Assembly (NCBI RefSeq): GCF_007786445.1 | Contig: NZ_VNJI01000044.1 | Coordinates: forward strand, 1 to 63,738 | DNA from: Paenibacillus cremeus | GTDB taxonomy: Bacteria > Bacillota > Bacilli > Paenibacillales > NBRC-103111 | Reading direction: 5' to 3' | DNA: 63,738 nt | Part shown: positions 44,589 through 53,049 of the stretch, piece by piece | Layout: each line of letters opens with the position of its first letter | Numbering within the stretch: the stretch's first letter is position 1 | Position numbers and translations under genes: made by a program | Notes under the pieces: model-generated | The model's database searches: none | Seen by the model: the letters and a program-made list of their open reading frames with translations, nothing else | Told to the model about the DNA's origin: nothing

Positions 44589-45179
44589 TTACACGCGCCG
44601 TCCTGTGATGTAATGACTTGTCCAATAAGAGCTGTTGAAGTTAGAGATTACCACGCCTTGGTGAGGCAGGTTGTTAATAAACTGTCCGTTGCCGATGTAG
44701 ATTCCGACGTGATTAATTTGACCCGGGGTGCTAACGCTGAACATGACCAAGTCGCCCGGCTGCAGCTGATTTCGCGGCACATATGTGCCTACATGCGCTT
44801 GCGCCTTCGAGCCCCACGGAATAGGCTTGCCATTCAGTTGAAATACATACTGCGTGTAAGAGGAACAATCAAAAATCAGGTGGCTTTGGTCCCGAACGCC
44901 AAACACGTACCGCACTTTTCCCTGCAACGATTTAGCGGTATTCACGATCCCATTGCTGCTTACGCTGCTCGATGCCGGAGCGGAGAACGCTCTCTGCGTA
45001 GTGGTCGGAGTGTAAGTCGCGGCTACCCTTGTATTCGCTGTGTACCCATTTCCTTCATCTTGCTGCCCTTGCTGCTGAGAAGAGGCAAAGGCTGCAGTGG
45101 ACATTCCCGCGAACATCGTTGTAGCTAAGCTCAAGGTTACAGCAGATTTACCAAGGCGGTTGTTCTTCATAAATTTCAT
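44589..45179 (-). CDS. Secreted NlpC/P60 (C40) peptidase
   Basis: 196 aa. Signal peptide (about 1-32, SLATTMFAGMSTAAFAS), a low-complexity Gln/Thr/Ser region to about 75, then the C40 domain with Cys in IFDCSSYTQYVFQ and His in INHVGIYIGNGQFI. AAGGAGG precedes ATG 45179. A peptidoglycan endopeptidase; the short linker suggests that it needs no separate wall-binding domain. Confidence 0.9.
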   Translation of the reverse strand: MKFMKNNRLGKSAVTLSLATTMFAGMSTAAFASSQQQGQQDEGNGYTANTRVAATYTPTTTQRAFSAPASSSVSSNGIVNTAKSLQGKVRYVFGVRDQSHLIFDCSSYTQYVFQLNGKPIPWGSKAQAHVGTYVPRNQLQPGDLVMFSVSTPGQINHVGIYIGNGQFINNLPHQGVVISNFNSSYWTSHYITGRRV

Positions 45180-45429
45180 GACTCAGTTCCTCCTTAAGGA
45201 TCGTAGTAGTAGGCGCTTAGCCTGATAGCAGTTTAGCACAAGCCGCGTCTCCTACTATTTTCCTATCAGGGCACGGTCCCTTGGGAATCCTATTACGATT
45301 AGGCTTTATTAGAATTACATTAGAGTATCATGAGCGAATTCCCTTGACAGGTAATAATTGCGATTTATGACCGGTTAACGTCCGGGGGTACTTTCTCCTG
45401 ATATCGCTTTGATAGAACGATATGGAAAT

Positions 45430-45790
45430 GGCTAGCCAACAACCGCTGCTAAGAACCCGCCCAGAACATCGCTCGGATAGTGCACCCCGAGATAGACCCG
45501 GCTGATCCCTATCATGAGAATTATCGAGGAGCTGCATAGAATCAAAATGCTGCCGCCGATAGAAGTGGGTACGTGCCGCCAAACCAGAAAAGCAAATATT
45601 CCCTATAAGCTAAAAGCCGCCATGGAATGTCCGCTGGGGAAACTGAATCAGTTTGCATTGACGATTCTATGCAATGTGGGGACGCTCGTTAAAGCCGTAG
45701 ATTCAAATCCTTGGACCAATGAAATGAGCTGATTATCAAACCTGTTTATTTGATGATCCGAGATGAGAACCGCAATGTTGCCAAAACCTA
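45430..45790 (-). pseudogene. PAP2-family phosphatase relic
   Basis: Reading the minus strand gives AVLISDHQINRFDNQLISLVQGFESTALTSVPTLHRIVNAN, stop, FSFPSGHSMAAFSL, stop, GIFAFLVWRHVPTSIGGSILILCSSSIILMIGISRVYLGVHYPSDVLGGFLAAVVG. The PSGH and SRVYLGVHYPSD motifs are complete, but two in-frame stops interrupt it. A YodM/PgpB-like lipid phosphatase in decay. Confidence 0.85.
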
Positions 45791-46069
45791 TTGCACACAA
45801 ACCGCTAATGATCAATGCCAGGGTAAGTTGCCGCTATAAGGAATTCCACTTTTCTCCTCTGACCCATTCGTTAACGATCTTAAATGGAGCTAATTTTTAA
45901 TAAGATGAGAAAGTTTTCATCTGCTGCAACTGCCATATACCCGTAGGCTTTATTCCGCTTCTGAATATCCTGTAGCATCAAAGATGTGTCCGGGGGAAGG
46001 AGTGGAATATCGTTATGAAACCTACTGCCGGCACATTACTGGATCATGGGTTATATAAGAAAGTTCGGT

Positions 46070-46640
46070 AAACAGACGGGCTACGAGAATATAGACTGCT
46101 ACGATCAAGCGGCGAAGGAGCTTGGCTTGTAGTCGTTCTACATGTCTCTGCGGCACGTAGGCAACACCTCGGTCCATGGGTTTATTCCACGTCGTAAAGG
46201 GTACAGGCTAGTCATACAGGCTAGTCAGGCGCCGAATTCCTAAAGTCGTTCAAGCTGGCGGCTACCTCCATCCTCTTTAATCGCATCATTCGATTCGGGA
46301 AGGATACAATTCATCAGTTGCTAATGAAAATCGTTCCTTGCGACTTACTTGCTTGCAACGCTAGCTTATTCGAAAGCAAATTTGAAACAAGCGATGCTAT
46401 GATGTATTGTTTGTAAAGCCGGTTAGCGGGAGCGTAGGAAAAGGCATCATTAAGTTATCAAGAGAAAGCGACGCTCTTTGGGGATCCACAGGAAAAAAGG
46501 GGCGCCTACTTATAAGTCGCGGCGAAGCACATTGGCCTACCTGGAACGATTCGTTGGACAGAAGAGGTACCTTATCCAAGAAGATTCCGCAAGCGCAATA
46601 GAGCACAGATGCATCAAACGTTCTATCAAGCATACGAAAC
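46070..46640 (+). pseudogene. YheC/YheD-type ATP-grasp relic
   Basis: YDQAAKELGL, VVLHVSA (shifted frame), FVKPVSGSVGKGIIKLSRESD and RRSTLAYLERFVGQKRYLIQED are recognisable YheC/YheD pieces in three frames, with the metal-site end missing. Confidence 0.65.
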
Positions 46641-46701
46641 CCCTCTTCGATACGCCAAGCATTTATTGAAGACAACGGTGACTAAGAAACCCTGAGCGAA
46701 A

Positions 46702-46729
46702 ACTCAGCCATTTCTCATGAAACTCTCAG
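46702..46729 (+). promoter_or_regulatory. Three tandem TCTCAT-type hexamers
   Basis: ACTCAG (46702), TCTCAT (46713) and TCTCAG (46724), each 11 bp after the previous one. The -10 at the usual distance is weak (GGGTAT at 46740). Upstream of the exported small protein at 46808. Confidence 0.5.
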
Positions 46730-46807
46730 CTGAATCACAGGGTATTCCTATTTATTTAGGCTAAGCTAAGTGGGTAAGGATACCCAGCTTAGGAGGAATG
46801 ATGGAAC

Positions 46808-47092
46808 ATGAAGAAATGGCTAGTCATGGGCATGGCGGTTCTGGTGCTTGGAGGAGCGACGGGGATCGCTTACGCAACTTCGTCTAAGTCGGGATCGCCG
46901 GCAGTGTCTTCGATAAGCGCAACGCAGAAGCAAGAAAGTGTAACGGCTGAGAACGAAAACGATGGAGAAGTACCGGATTCCATCGAGCAAGCCAACGCTC
47001 CTCAGCCGACCGCTGCTCTGAACGAAGCTCAAGCAGGCAAGAGCGATAGCAGCTCGAGCCAAGACAACGATCAAGAAACGAATGACGACTAA
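46808..47092 (+). CDS. Small exported acidic protein of unknown function
   Basis: 94 aa with a signal peptide (KKWLVMGMAVLVLGGATGIAYA, about 2-23) and a mature part rich in Ser, Gln, Asn, Glu and Asp with no Cys. GGAGG precedes the start. It lies between the tandem boxes and a terminator and directly before the two-component system; possibly an envelope-stress sensor accessory, but nothing proves this. Confidence 0.65.
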   Translation: MKKWLVMGMAVLVLGGATGIAYATSSKSGSPAVSSISATQKQESVTAENENDGEVPDSIEQANAPQPTAALNEAQAGKSDSSSSQDNDQETNDD

Positions 47093-47111
47093 GTATCGAA
47101 ATTAAACGGTG

Positions 47112-47141
47112 GCCTTCCTCAGCAACTGCGGGAGGCTTTTT
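47112..47141 (+). terminator. Terminator overlapping the next operator
   Basis: GCCTTCC (47112-47118) pairs with GGGAGGC (47130-47136), followed by five T. The first TCTCAT hexamer of the next promoter begins at the last T (47141). Confidence 0.7.
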
Positions 47142-47184
47142 CTCATTGCGAATTCATATAAATCTCATCTGATTTGGCTATAAT
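47141..47184 (+). promoter_or_regulatory. TCTCAT-box promoter with three hexamers, two-component system copy 2
   Basis: TCTCAT (47141-47146), ATTCAT (47152-47157) and TCTCAT (47163-47168) are spaced exactly 11 bp; a 10-bp gap leads to a perfect TATAAT (47179-47184). The start codon is 43 bp after the -10 start. Best-preserved example, consistent with autoregulation. Confidence 0.75.
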
Positions 47185-47221
47185 CGAAGAGACGAGGCTG
47201 AACGAGAAGGGATGAAGCGAT

Positions 47222-47920
47222 ATGGAGCGAATTCTCATCATAGAAGACGAGGACAAGATCGCCCGGCTGCTGGAGATGGAGCTTGGTTACGAAGGATATA
47301 CCGTCGACTGCGCCCTAACGGGCAGGGAGGGATTGAGAAAGGCGGCCTCCGGTCAATGGGACGTCATTCTGCTCGACATTATGCTGCCGGAGTTAAGCGG
47401 ATTAGAGGTGCTTAGACGCTTGCGGCAGACGGACGAATTTACGCCTATCATCTTACTGACGGCTCGCGGCTCTACGCCGGATAAGGTAAGCGGGCTGAAC
47501 CTCGGCGCCAACGATTATATGACCAAACCCTTTGAGATCGAGGAGGTACTGGCAAGAATTAGGGCATGCATCCGCACCCGAAAATCGAATCAGCAAGCGG
47601 CAGCGGGAAGCCATCCACTGCTCTTGTTAGATGATTTGACCATAAACACAAGGTCGAGAGAAGTCGTTCGGGGCGGAGTGCCCGTTGAGCTCACACCGAA
47701 GGAATTCGCACTGCTCCTATACCTAGTGGAAAACCGAAATCAGGTTCTCAGCCGAGAACAGATCATTAACGAAGTATGGGGATACGATTTCGTCGGTGAT
47801 ACGAATGTAGTGGATGTTTATATTCGCTATATCCGCAAAAAAGTGGATTATCCGTTCCCAAAGCAGCTTATCCATACGTTCCGCGGGGTTGGCTATTGCA
47901 TCAAGGAGAGCGAAGCATGA
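47222..47920 (+). CDS. OmpR-family response regulator (ArlR/BceR-like), copy 2
   Basis: 232 aa. Receiver with EDED, phospho-Asp in LLDIMLP, Lys in TKPF; winged helix with GDTNVVDVYIRYIRKKVDYPF. Same architecture and almost the same recognition region as the regulator at 3107. Overlaps the kinase by ATGA. The best candidate for the protein that binds the TCTCAT box, since the box precedes its own gene. Confidence 0.93.
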   Translation: MERILIIEDEDKIARLLEMELGYEGYTVDCALTGREGLRKAASGQWDVILLDIMLPELSGLEVLRRLRQTDEFTPIILLTARGSTPDKVSGLNLGANDYMTKPFEIEEVLARIRACIRTRKSNQQAAAGSHPLLLLDDLTINTRSREVVRGGVPVELTPKEFALLLYLVENRNQVLSREQIINEVWGYDFVGDTNVVDVYIRYIRKKVDYPFPKQLIHTFRGVGYCIKESEA

Positions 47921-49284
47921 GCATCAAATATAAAATCGCATGGCTGACCACCCTGTGGCTGACAGGGATTTTGCTCGTTGTTAATGTCACCATTTATATC
48001 GCTTTTTTGGAGATTACGACCGACAATGAACGGGATTACTTGACGACCCGGGCAGAAACGCTGTTGCAAAAAGTACCGTTTGCAAATGCCGTGGAGGGAA
48101 AGGACATAGATATTGTACAAAGCTTTCTCCCGGATTACGGACTCATTCGATGGATAGACCCGATGGGCCAAATTGTGCGTCAGGTTCAAACGGACGACCA
48201 AGTAACCCAAATTAAATCCAAGTTTGTCCAGAGTGCCCAAACAGAGTTGTATCAACTTGAAGGGCAGAAGGTGTTAGCGGCTCGAATACCGACATTTGTA
48301 GAAGGACAAACTGTAGGAACACTGGAAATTTTAGAGAAGATGGACTCCCTCACCGAGAATATAAGCATTCTCATTTCGATCCTCACGCTGACAACGTTCG
48401 GCGCTGTAGGTATGAGTATTCTCGGAGGATTCTGGATGTCCAAATGGATTTTGCGACCGATTTCAGGCATGGCTAAAACAATGGAGCATATTGAGAAGAG
48501 TCTTGTTTTCCGGAAAATTCCCATTCGCGAAGGCGGACATGACGAATTACATGCACTGGCATCGACCTTTAACCGGATGATGGATCGTATTCAGGAAAGC
48601 TTTGTTCGGCAGCAGCAATTTGTATCCGACGCCTCCCATGAGATGAAGACGCCGCTAACGATTATAGAAGGTTATGCAAGAATGCTGCAGCGATGGGGCT
48701 TACAGGATGAGACCAAAGGTAGAGAGGCGATAGTGAACATATATACTGAAGCCGTTAGAATGAAAGGACTTACGCAACAATTATTAGACCTGGCGTCCAT
48801 GAAGCAAGAGGAGAAATTGATGCTCGAGCAGGTAGAGCTGGTGTCCTTGTGTAAGAACACGGCGGAATTGATGCAAGTCGCCTATCATCGACCGGTAGTT
48901 GTGCAAACTTCGGCCACGCCCATCTTTCTTCGTGCCGATACGTCCAGAATAAAACAACTGCTTATGATCTTGCTCGATAATGCGTTAAAATACAGCAAGG
49001 AGGAGGTTTTCATCCAGCTAGCGCGAATTGAATCGACTGACTGTAAGGACAGTGGGGTTGAATTAAGGGTTAAGGACCGCGGAGTCGGCATTCCTAGTGA
49101 AGAATTGGCGCGCGTTTTTGAACGATTTTACCGGGTGGATCCTTCTCGACACCGTAAGACAGGGGGCGCTGGGCTTGGCCTGTCCATAGCGAAAGAGATT
49201 GTTGCGCTTCACGGAGGCTCCATTAGGATTGAAAGCGAGCAGCAGGCGGGCTCAGAAGTCATCGTACAGCTCCCCGCGCATTAA
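47917..49284 (+). CDS. Sensor histidine kinase (ArlS-like), copy 2
   Basis: 455 aa from ATG 47917 (AAGGAGAG upstream), not the ORF's upstream ATG, because it forms the usual ATGA junction. Two membrane helices around a 110-residue extracellular domain, HAMP, H-box SDASHEMKTPLTIIEGY, N box LLDNALKYSKE, KDRGVGIP, and GGAGLGLSI (Ala replaces the usual Thr). All catalytic residues are present. Confidence 0.92.
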   Translation: MSIKYKIAWLTTLWLTGILLVVNVTIYIAFLEITTDNERDYLTTRAETLLQKVPFANAVEGKDIDIVQSFLPDYGLIRWIDPMGQIVRQVQTDDQVTQIKSKFVQSAQTELYQLEGQKVLAARIPTFVEGQTVGTLEILEKMDSLTENISILISILTLTTFGAVGMSILGGFWMSKWILRPISGMAKTMEHIEKSLVFRKIPIREGGHDELHALASTFNRMMDRIQESFVRQQQFVSDASHEMKTPLTIIEGYARMLQRWGLQDETKGREAIVNIYTEAVRMKGLTQQLLDLASMKQEEKLMLEQVELVSLCKNTAELMQVAYHRPVVVQTSATPIFLRADTSRIKQLLMILLDNALKYSKEEVFIQLARIESTDCKDSGVELRVKDRGVGIPSEELARVFERFYRVDPSRHRKTGGAGLGLSIAKEIVALHGGSIRIESEQQAGSEVIVQLPAH

Positions 49285-49332
49285 CGGCTTCCGTGGGAAG
49301 AACGGAGCAATTGCGCGATACTTCTCCCTCCA

Positions 49333-49374
49333 CGGAGATGACAGGATTCAAACCTGCGATCTCTTGGTCCCGAT
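49333..49374 (-). other. 3' half of a tRNA-Pro gene
   Basis: On the minus strand: anticodon-loop end TCGGGA, stem CCAAG, variable loop AGATC, T-arm GCAGG-TTTGAAT-CCTGT and acceptor CATCTCCG. This matches the usual 3' half of bacterial tRNA-Pro. The 5' half is absent. Such 3' fragments are commonly attachment sites left by integrases. Confidence 0.6.
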
Positions 49375-49737
49375 AATGATGTCTTAGGCTCCTGCAGCAA
49401 GTAGGAGGGACATCCCATGAGTCAGATAGTTATTATTTTCAGCTACATAGGCCAAATCTACGCAAAAAGTCCGAGGAGCACCCGACTCGGCCGCGTTTTA
49501 TAGCTACCGAGCCTGGAAACAGGTATAGGTTTCTTAGTAGGGATTAGTGTGATTTATTGGTGTTCAGGCAGCATTATCAGTAGTAAATCGGCTGTAACTT
49601 TATTGAGCCGGTTGTACCTCGTCCATAATTTATATGACGGCGACTGACCGATCTAATTTTTAAGTTTTCGTGCATGTTTTTATCCCGAGTACTACGATGA
49701 AGATGCCGAATCATTTTATATAAGCAGCAAGGAAGGA

Positions 49738-49940
49738 CGTGATCGCGGTTCGCGGACTCGTCATTGATGTCGCGTGGAGAGTATTCGTTGATTACCGTGA
49801 AGTGTCGCTCATAACTAAGGAGATCGATCTGCTGCATTAGCTGGCGTTCCACTGTGAGATTGGATGCCCATGGCGAGCCCAGACCGTCACCGTCCATATC
49901 TGGAAACAGTGGGAGAAAATCGAGGTGGATACTGACAATT
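49738..49940 (+). pseudogene. OmpR-family response regulator relic
   Basis: DVIAVRGLVIDVAWRVFVDYREVSLITKEIDLLH, stop, LAFHCEIG and AQTVTVHIWKQWEKIEVDT are the winged-helix part of a WalR/PhoP-type regulator (compare V..G..V.LT.KEFDLL and RTVDVHIRRLREKIE). The receiver is gone. Confidence 0.75.
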
Positions 49941-49984
49941 CACAGTATTAGATTATAATTAAATTATTTAAGGGAGTCTTGCAG

Positions 49985-50587
49985 GTGCATTTTCACATTG
50001 GACACTTGATCCACCAGTATGGGGTATGGGGAATATTTTTCATCTAGCTTGTGGAGATGATCGGTATTCCTTTTCCGGCAGAAACAACTCTGACCTTTTC
50101 CGGGATTGCATTGGCCAAAGGGGAATTCCGCTTGATTCCGCTGATCCTTGCCGCCATCGTCGGAAATGTGTTCGGATCAAGTATCGCGTATGTTATCGGC
50201 CGTTTCTTGGGTAGAGCGGTAATCTTAAGATATGGTAAGGTGATTGGATTGACCGAGGAGAGGTTATCCAAGGCGGAGGAGCGGTTTATGAATCACCAGG
50301 TTTCCATCCTGCTGATCTCCAAGTTCATTGCCGGCATTCGTGTGCTCACACCTTACTTGGCTGGACTCAACGGGATTCCGTTTCCTGTGTTCACTCTATA
50401 CAACTCAATCGGAGCGGTGATCTGGGTAGAGGTGTTCGTATTTCTGGGCAGGTATGTGGATGTCGCATGGGCTCGGTATCATGCCTTTATGCATAGGAAT
50501 CTGTTGCCGCTGATCCTGATCGCATTGGTGATTGGAGGGGCTGTGGCATGTATTAAATTACGGGTGAAGAAAAATGCGGCGAAGTAA
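49985..50587 (+). pseudogene. DedA-family gene with an amber codon
   Basis: From GTG 49985 (AAGGGAG upstream) the frame reads MHFHIGHLIHQYGVWGIFFI, TAG at 50045-50047, then LVEMIGIPFPAETTLTFSGIALAKGEF to 50587. The rest is intact with FIAGIRVLTPYLAGLNGI. Translation could restart at GTG 50051, losing the first helix, so it is either a recent pseudogene or a shortened protein. Confidence 0.8.
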
Positions 50588-50593
50588 AACCGA

Positions 50594-50616
50594 GTCCTCA
50601 TTAATGAGGGCTTTTA
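50594..50616 (+). terminator. Terminator after the dedA-like gene
   Basis: GTCCTCA/TGAGGGC stem with loop TTAA and TTTTATT, 7 bp after the stop codon. Confidence 0.7.
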
Positions 50617-51050
50617 TTAATTTACTATGAGAATATCGGTTCTCGAGATGTCGCTTCAATCCCTTTGGATGGGATCGAAACTGGAATCGTGGGTAAAATA
50701 AGGGAAACCTTTCCGTTTCTACGTAAGAAAGCCGACAATCTGGACAACAACAAAAAGTCACTGCGAGAAATGCTTTTTCATAGCTCCGATTTCAATTCAT
50801 GCGATTTTAATGCCGGTGACGCCGTTATCGGCTTTTTTATAGGAAAATGTAGTTTCCTTTTTCTTTTCGCGGCATGTAATCCCAACCCAACACTTGATAA
50901 GGGGTGTTCTCTCGTTTAGCAATCCTCTATTTGACTCGTTCAAAATAAAACATTCATGACCTCCCGGTCACAGGCTATGATGAAAACTTCATAGTAGCTG
51001 CTTTTCTTTTTCACAGGACTCGCTTTGCTTGGAGCCCACCACGGTGTTCA
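50617..51050. other. Spacer without an intact gene
   Basis: An 84-codon plus frame at 50665-50919 has no recognised features. The end of the region reads into the N-terminal remains of the DNRLRE gene (a Gly/Thr/Ala-rich linker). Confidence 0.4.
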
Positions 51051-51089
51051 GCGGAACCAGCAGCGGCACGACGACGGCGCTGGCGCGAC

Positions 51090-51578
51090 CACTCCGCCGT
51101 TGTCTTCCAATACTGCTACATTGACTCCGATGGAGGATGCCTATACAAGAGATGATACGAACGCGGATATCAATTACGGCAGCGATACGATGCTATATTT
51201 GAAAAGCGGATCGGCCGGCGCCAACCGCAACTCTTACCTGATGTTTGATCTGAGCGGGATCACTTCGGTGACAGCGCCAAGCTTCGGATCTATGCCACCT
51301 CATCGGCCGCGACAACGGTCACCGCTTACCAGACGAGCGATGATTGGAGCCAGGACACGATCACTTGGAACAATGCCCCAACGACCGGAACGGCGGCGGG
51401 AAGCGTCAATACGAATACGACGCAGCAGTATTATGAAATCGACGTGACGTCTTACGTCCAGGCGCAGGTTGCGGGCGACAAAACCGTTTCGTTCGTCCTG
51501 GCCGAGAGCGCAGGCAAGTATACGCAGATTAACAGCTCGGAGAATGGGGCGAATAAGCCGCAGCTGAAAATTAACTAA
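51090..51578 (+). pseudogene. DNRLRE/CBM96-domain protein fragment with a frameshift
   Basis: TPMEDAYTRDDTNADINYGSDTMLYLKSGSAGANRNSYLMFDLSGITSVT, then after a frameshift at about 51276 LRIYATSSAATTVTAYQTSDDWSQDTITWNNAPTTGTAAGS ... YYEIDVTSYVQAQVAGDKTVSFVLAES. This is one DNRLRE carbohydrate-binding domain, the tail of a larger secreted protein whose catalytic part is missing. A terminator follows. Confidence 0.8.
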
Positions 51579-51591
51579 CGTAGTGTGAAAA

Positions 51592-51637
51592 GCCTAGGTG
51601 AAGCTGTACTAACAGCCATTCGCCTAGGCCTTTTTTT
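51592..51637 (+). terminator. Strong rho-independent terminator
   Basis: GCCTAGG (51592-51598) pairs with CCTAGGC (51623-51629), with a second inner pairing, then eight T. Confidence 0.8.
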
Positions 51638-51639
51638 AT

Positions 51640-51780
51640 TCCGATTCGGGTTCGAGCCATATGTAGGTTAAACATTTTACGGTACTGGTTGGGTGTGACG
51701 TTCATGACCTTTTTAAATACCGTGCACCGATAGGGGATGTTAGGTAAGCCAACACGTCTTGAAGACGTTTTCAAAAGCAA
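51640..51780 (-). pseudogene. AraC-type regulator C-terminal relic
   Basis: VGLPNIPYRCTVFKKVMNVTPNQYRKMFN resembles the second HTH of AraC regulators (VGY.....FSR.FKK..G.TP..YR). Only about 45 codons remain. Confidence 0.65.
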
Positions 51781-51944
51781 GCAAACCTTCGGATCCGCTG
51801 GTTAGCCAAGTAGGCGGAGATGCTTTCCCCCGTGTCAGCATTTCGTTGTTGTTCGTTAAAGGAATTCATACAATAACAGGATCGAGTAAAGGTTCCTCTA
51901 TTGATATGTTCTGTTCGTTAACCCCACACATAATTTAGCGAAAC

Positions 51945-52000
51945 AAAACAAATAAATGCCACCTCGTTTGAGAAAACGATAGATGGCATTTATTTGTTTT
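51945..52000 (-). terminator. Terminator containing the stop codon of the XRE gene
   Basis: 17-bp arms (51945-51961 and 51984-52000; AAACAAATAAATGCCA and complement). The minus-strand gene ends QNK-stop within the arm; a T-rich tract follows on minus. Confidence 0.75.
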
Positions 52001-52334
52001 GGAACAACTGAGTTATAAGAAGCTGAATTTTCTTTAAATCTGAAAGTTGCATTTCTATAAGTTGCTCATGGATCTGGTTCAATAGTATATCTTTTTCTGT
52101 ATTACTTGTGCGTACCCGTTTTGTAAACAGAAAAAGTTCGTGAATAGGAACGCAAAGCCCATCTGCTATTTTTTGAAGATTAATTAGAGAGATGTTTTTT
52201 TCGGCACGCTCTACACCACCGATATAAGAAAAATGAAAACCAGCTATTTCTCCAAGTTCTTCTTGAGACAGATCTTTTTGCTTCCGCAAATCACGTATTC
52301 GACTACCTACAGATTTCAATACAGCTTTGTCCAT
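51990..52334 (-). CDS. XRE-family regulator with C-terminal helical tail
   Basis: 114 aa. HTH_3 domain at about 8-66 (GSRIRDLRKQKDLSQEELGEIAGFHFSYIGGVERAEKNISLINLQKIADGL) and a 45-residue tail predicted helical (LLNQIHEQLIEMQLSDLKKIQLLITQLF), probably for dimerisation. Divergent from the small gene at 52469, with about 130 bp of AT-rich sequence between, which it may regulate. Confidence 0.85.
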   Translation of the reverse strand: MDKAVLKSVGSRIRDLRKQKDLSQEELGEIAGFHFSYIGGVERAEKNISLINLQKIADGLCVPIHELFLFTKRVRTSNTEKDILLNQIHEQLIEMQLSDLKKIQLLITQLFQNK

Positions 52335-52468
52335 TGTTACACCTCATTTGTAGTGTAAGCTATGAACAAAATTCGATACACATTGATTTAAATATCAAAA
52401 TAAATATTTAATACTTATATGTATTAATTATTGCTGAGATGTCTATAACTATTCATGAGGTGATTAAT

Positions 52469-52792
52469 ATGACAAATAAGACCGAAGAATTTCAATTCGG
52501 CCTGGCTACGATTACAGCCATAGGGATAAAATTTCAAGATAAATTGTATTCCAATGCTATGATGATAAAAAATCAGTTATTTCATTTGGCTCAGATAGAA
52601 GGGGAATGGCAAATCCCCGTATTGTATATGGAAACAAAACCAGATCTGTTAGTGTTATTAGATCTGAGTAATATAGCAATAGCCACTGCAATTGAAGTTT
52701 ATAAAATTGACAATCCTGAAATTCGTCAGGCATATTTTGAGGCAATTAATAATTTAAAGTCACAACTATCACACAAGAAAAATAAGAACTAA
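52469..52792 (+). CDS. Small protein of unknown function beside XRE regulators
   Basis: 107 aa from ATG 52469 (GAGGTG upstream; the ATG at 52439 lacks a site). Mixed alpha/beta composition with FQFGLATITAIGIKFQDKLYSNAMMIKNQLFHLAQIEG and ALLDLSNIA-like strands, no signal or membrane helix. Its stop overlaps the end of the convergent XRE gene by 4 bp. Family not recognised. Confidence 0.6.
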   Translation: MTNKTEEFQFGLATITAIGIKFQDKLYSNAMMIKNQLFHLAQIEGEWQIPVLYMETKPDLLVLLDLSNIAIATAIEVYKIDNPEIRQAYFEAINNLKSQLSHKKNKN

Positions 52793-53001
52793 ACAAGCAG
52801 TTCCCTTATGTTCATACCAAAAGTTTCTGCCAACTGATATAGTACATGCAATTGTATACGATGCCTTCCAACTTCAATGTTAGAAATTGAAGCGCGAGAT
52901 AACCTTAATATTTCGCAAAGTTCGTCTTGTGTCATGTTTTTTGCAATGCGTGCTTGTCTTATACGAAACCCAACCGTTTTATAAATTTCCTCTTCATTCA
53001 T
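52789..53001 (-). CDS. Small XRE-family regulator
   Basis: 70 aa, nearly all HTH_3: GFRIRQARIAKNMTQDELCEILRLSRASISNIEVGRHRIQLHVLYQLAETFGMNIREL. AGGGGG precedes the start. The IS4 element ends about 50 bp upstream and may have replaced its promoter. Confidence 0.85.
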   Translation of the reverse strand: MNEEEIYKTVGFRIRQARIAKNMTQDELCEILRLSRASISNIEVGRHRIQLHVLYQLAETFGMNIRELLV

Positions 53002-53049
53002 TTTTCTTCCCCCTGAAATCTCTTTTCTATCTTAGTAATTCCAAATTAT

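Noticed and set aside
49577..49897. Minus-strand 106-codon frame
   Set aside because: It is the shadow of the plus-strand response regulator relic (VRGLVIDVAWRV), which has recognisable motifs.
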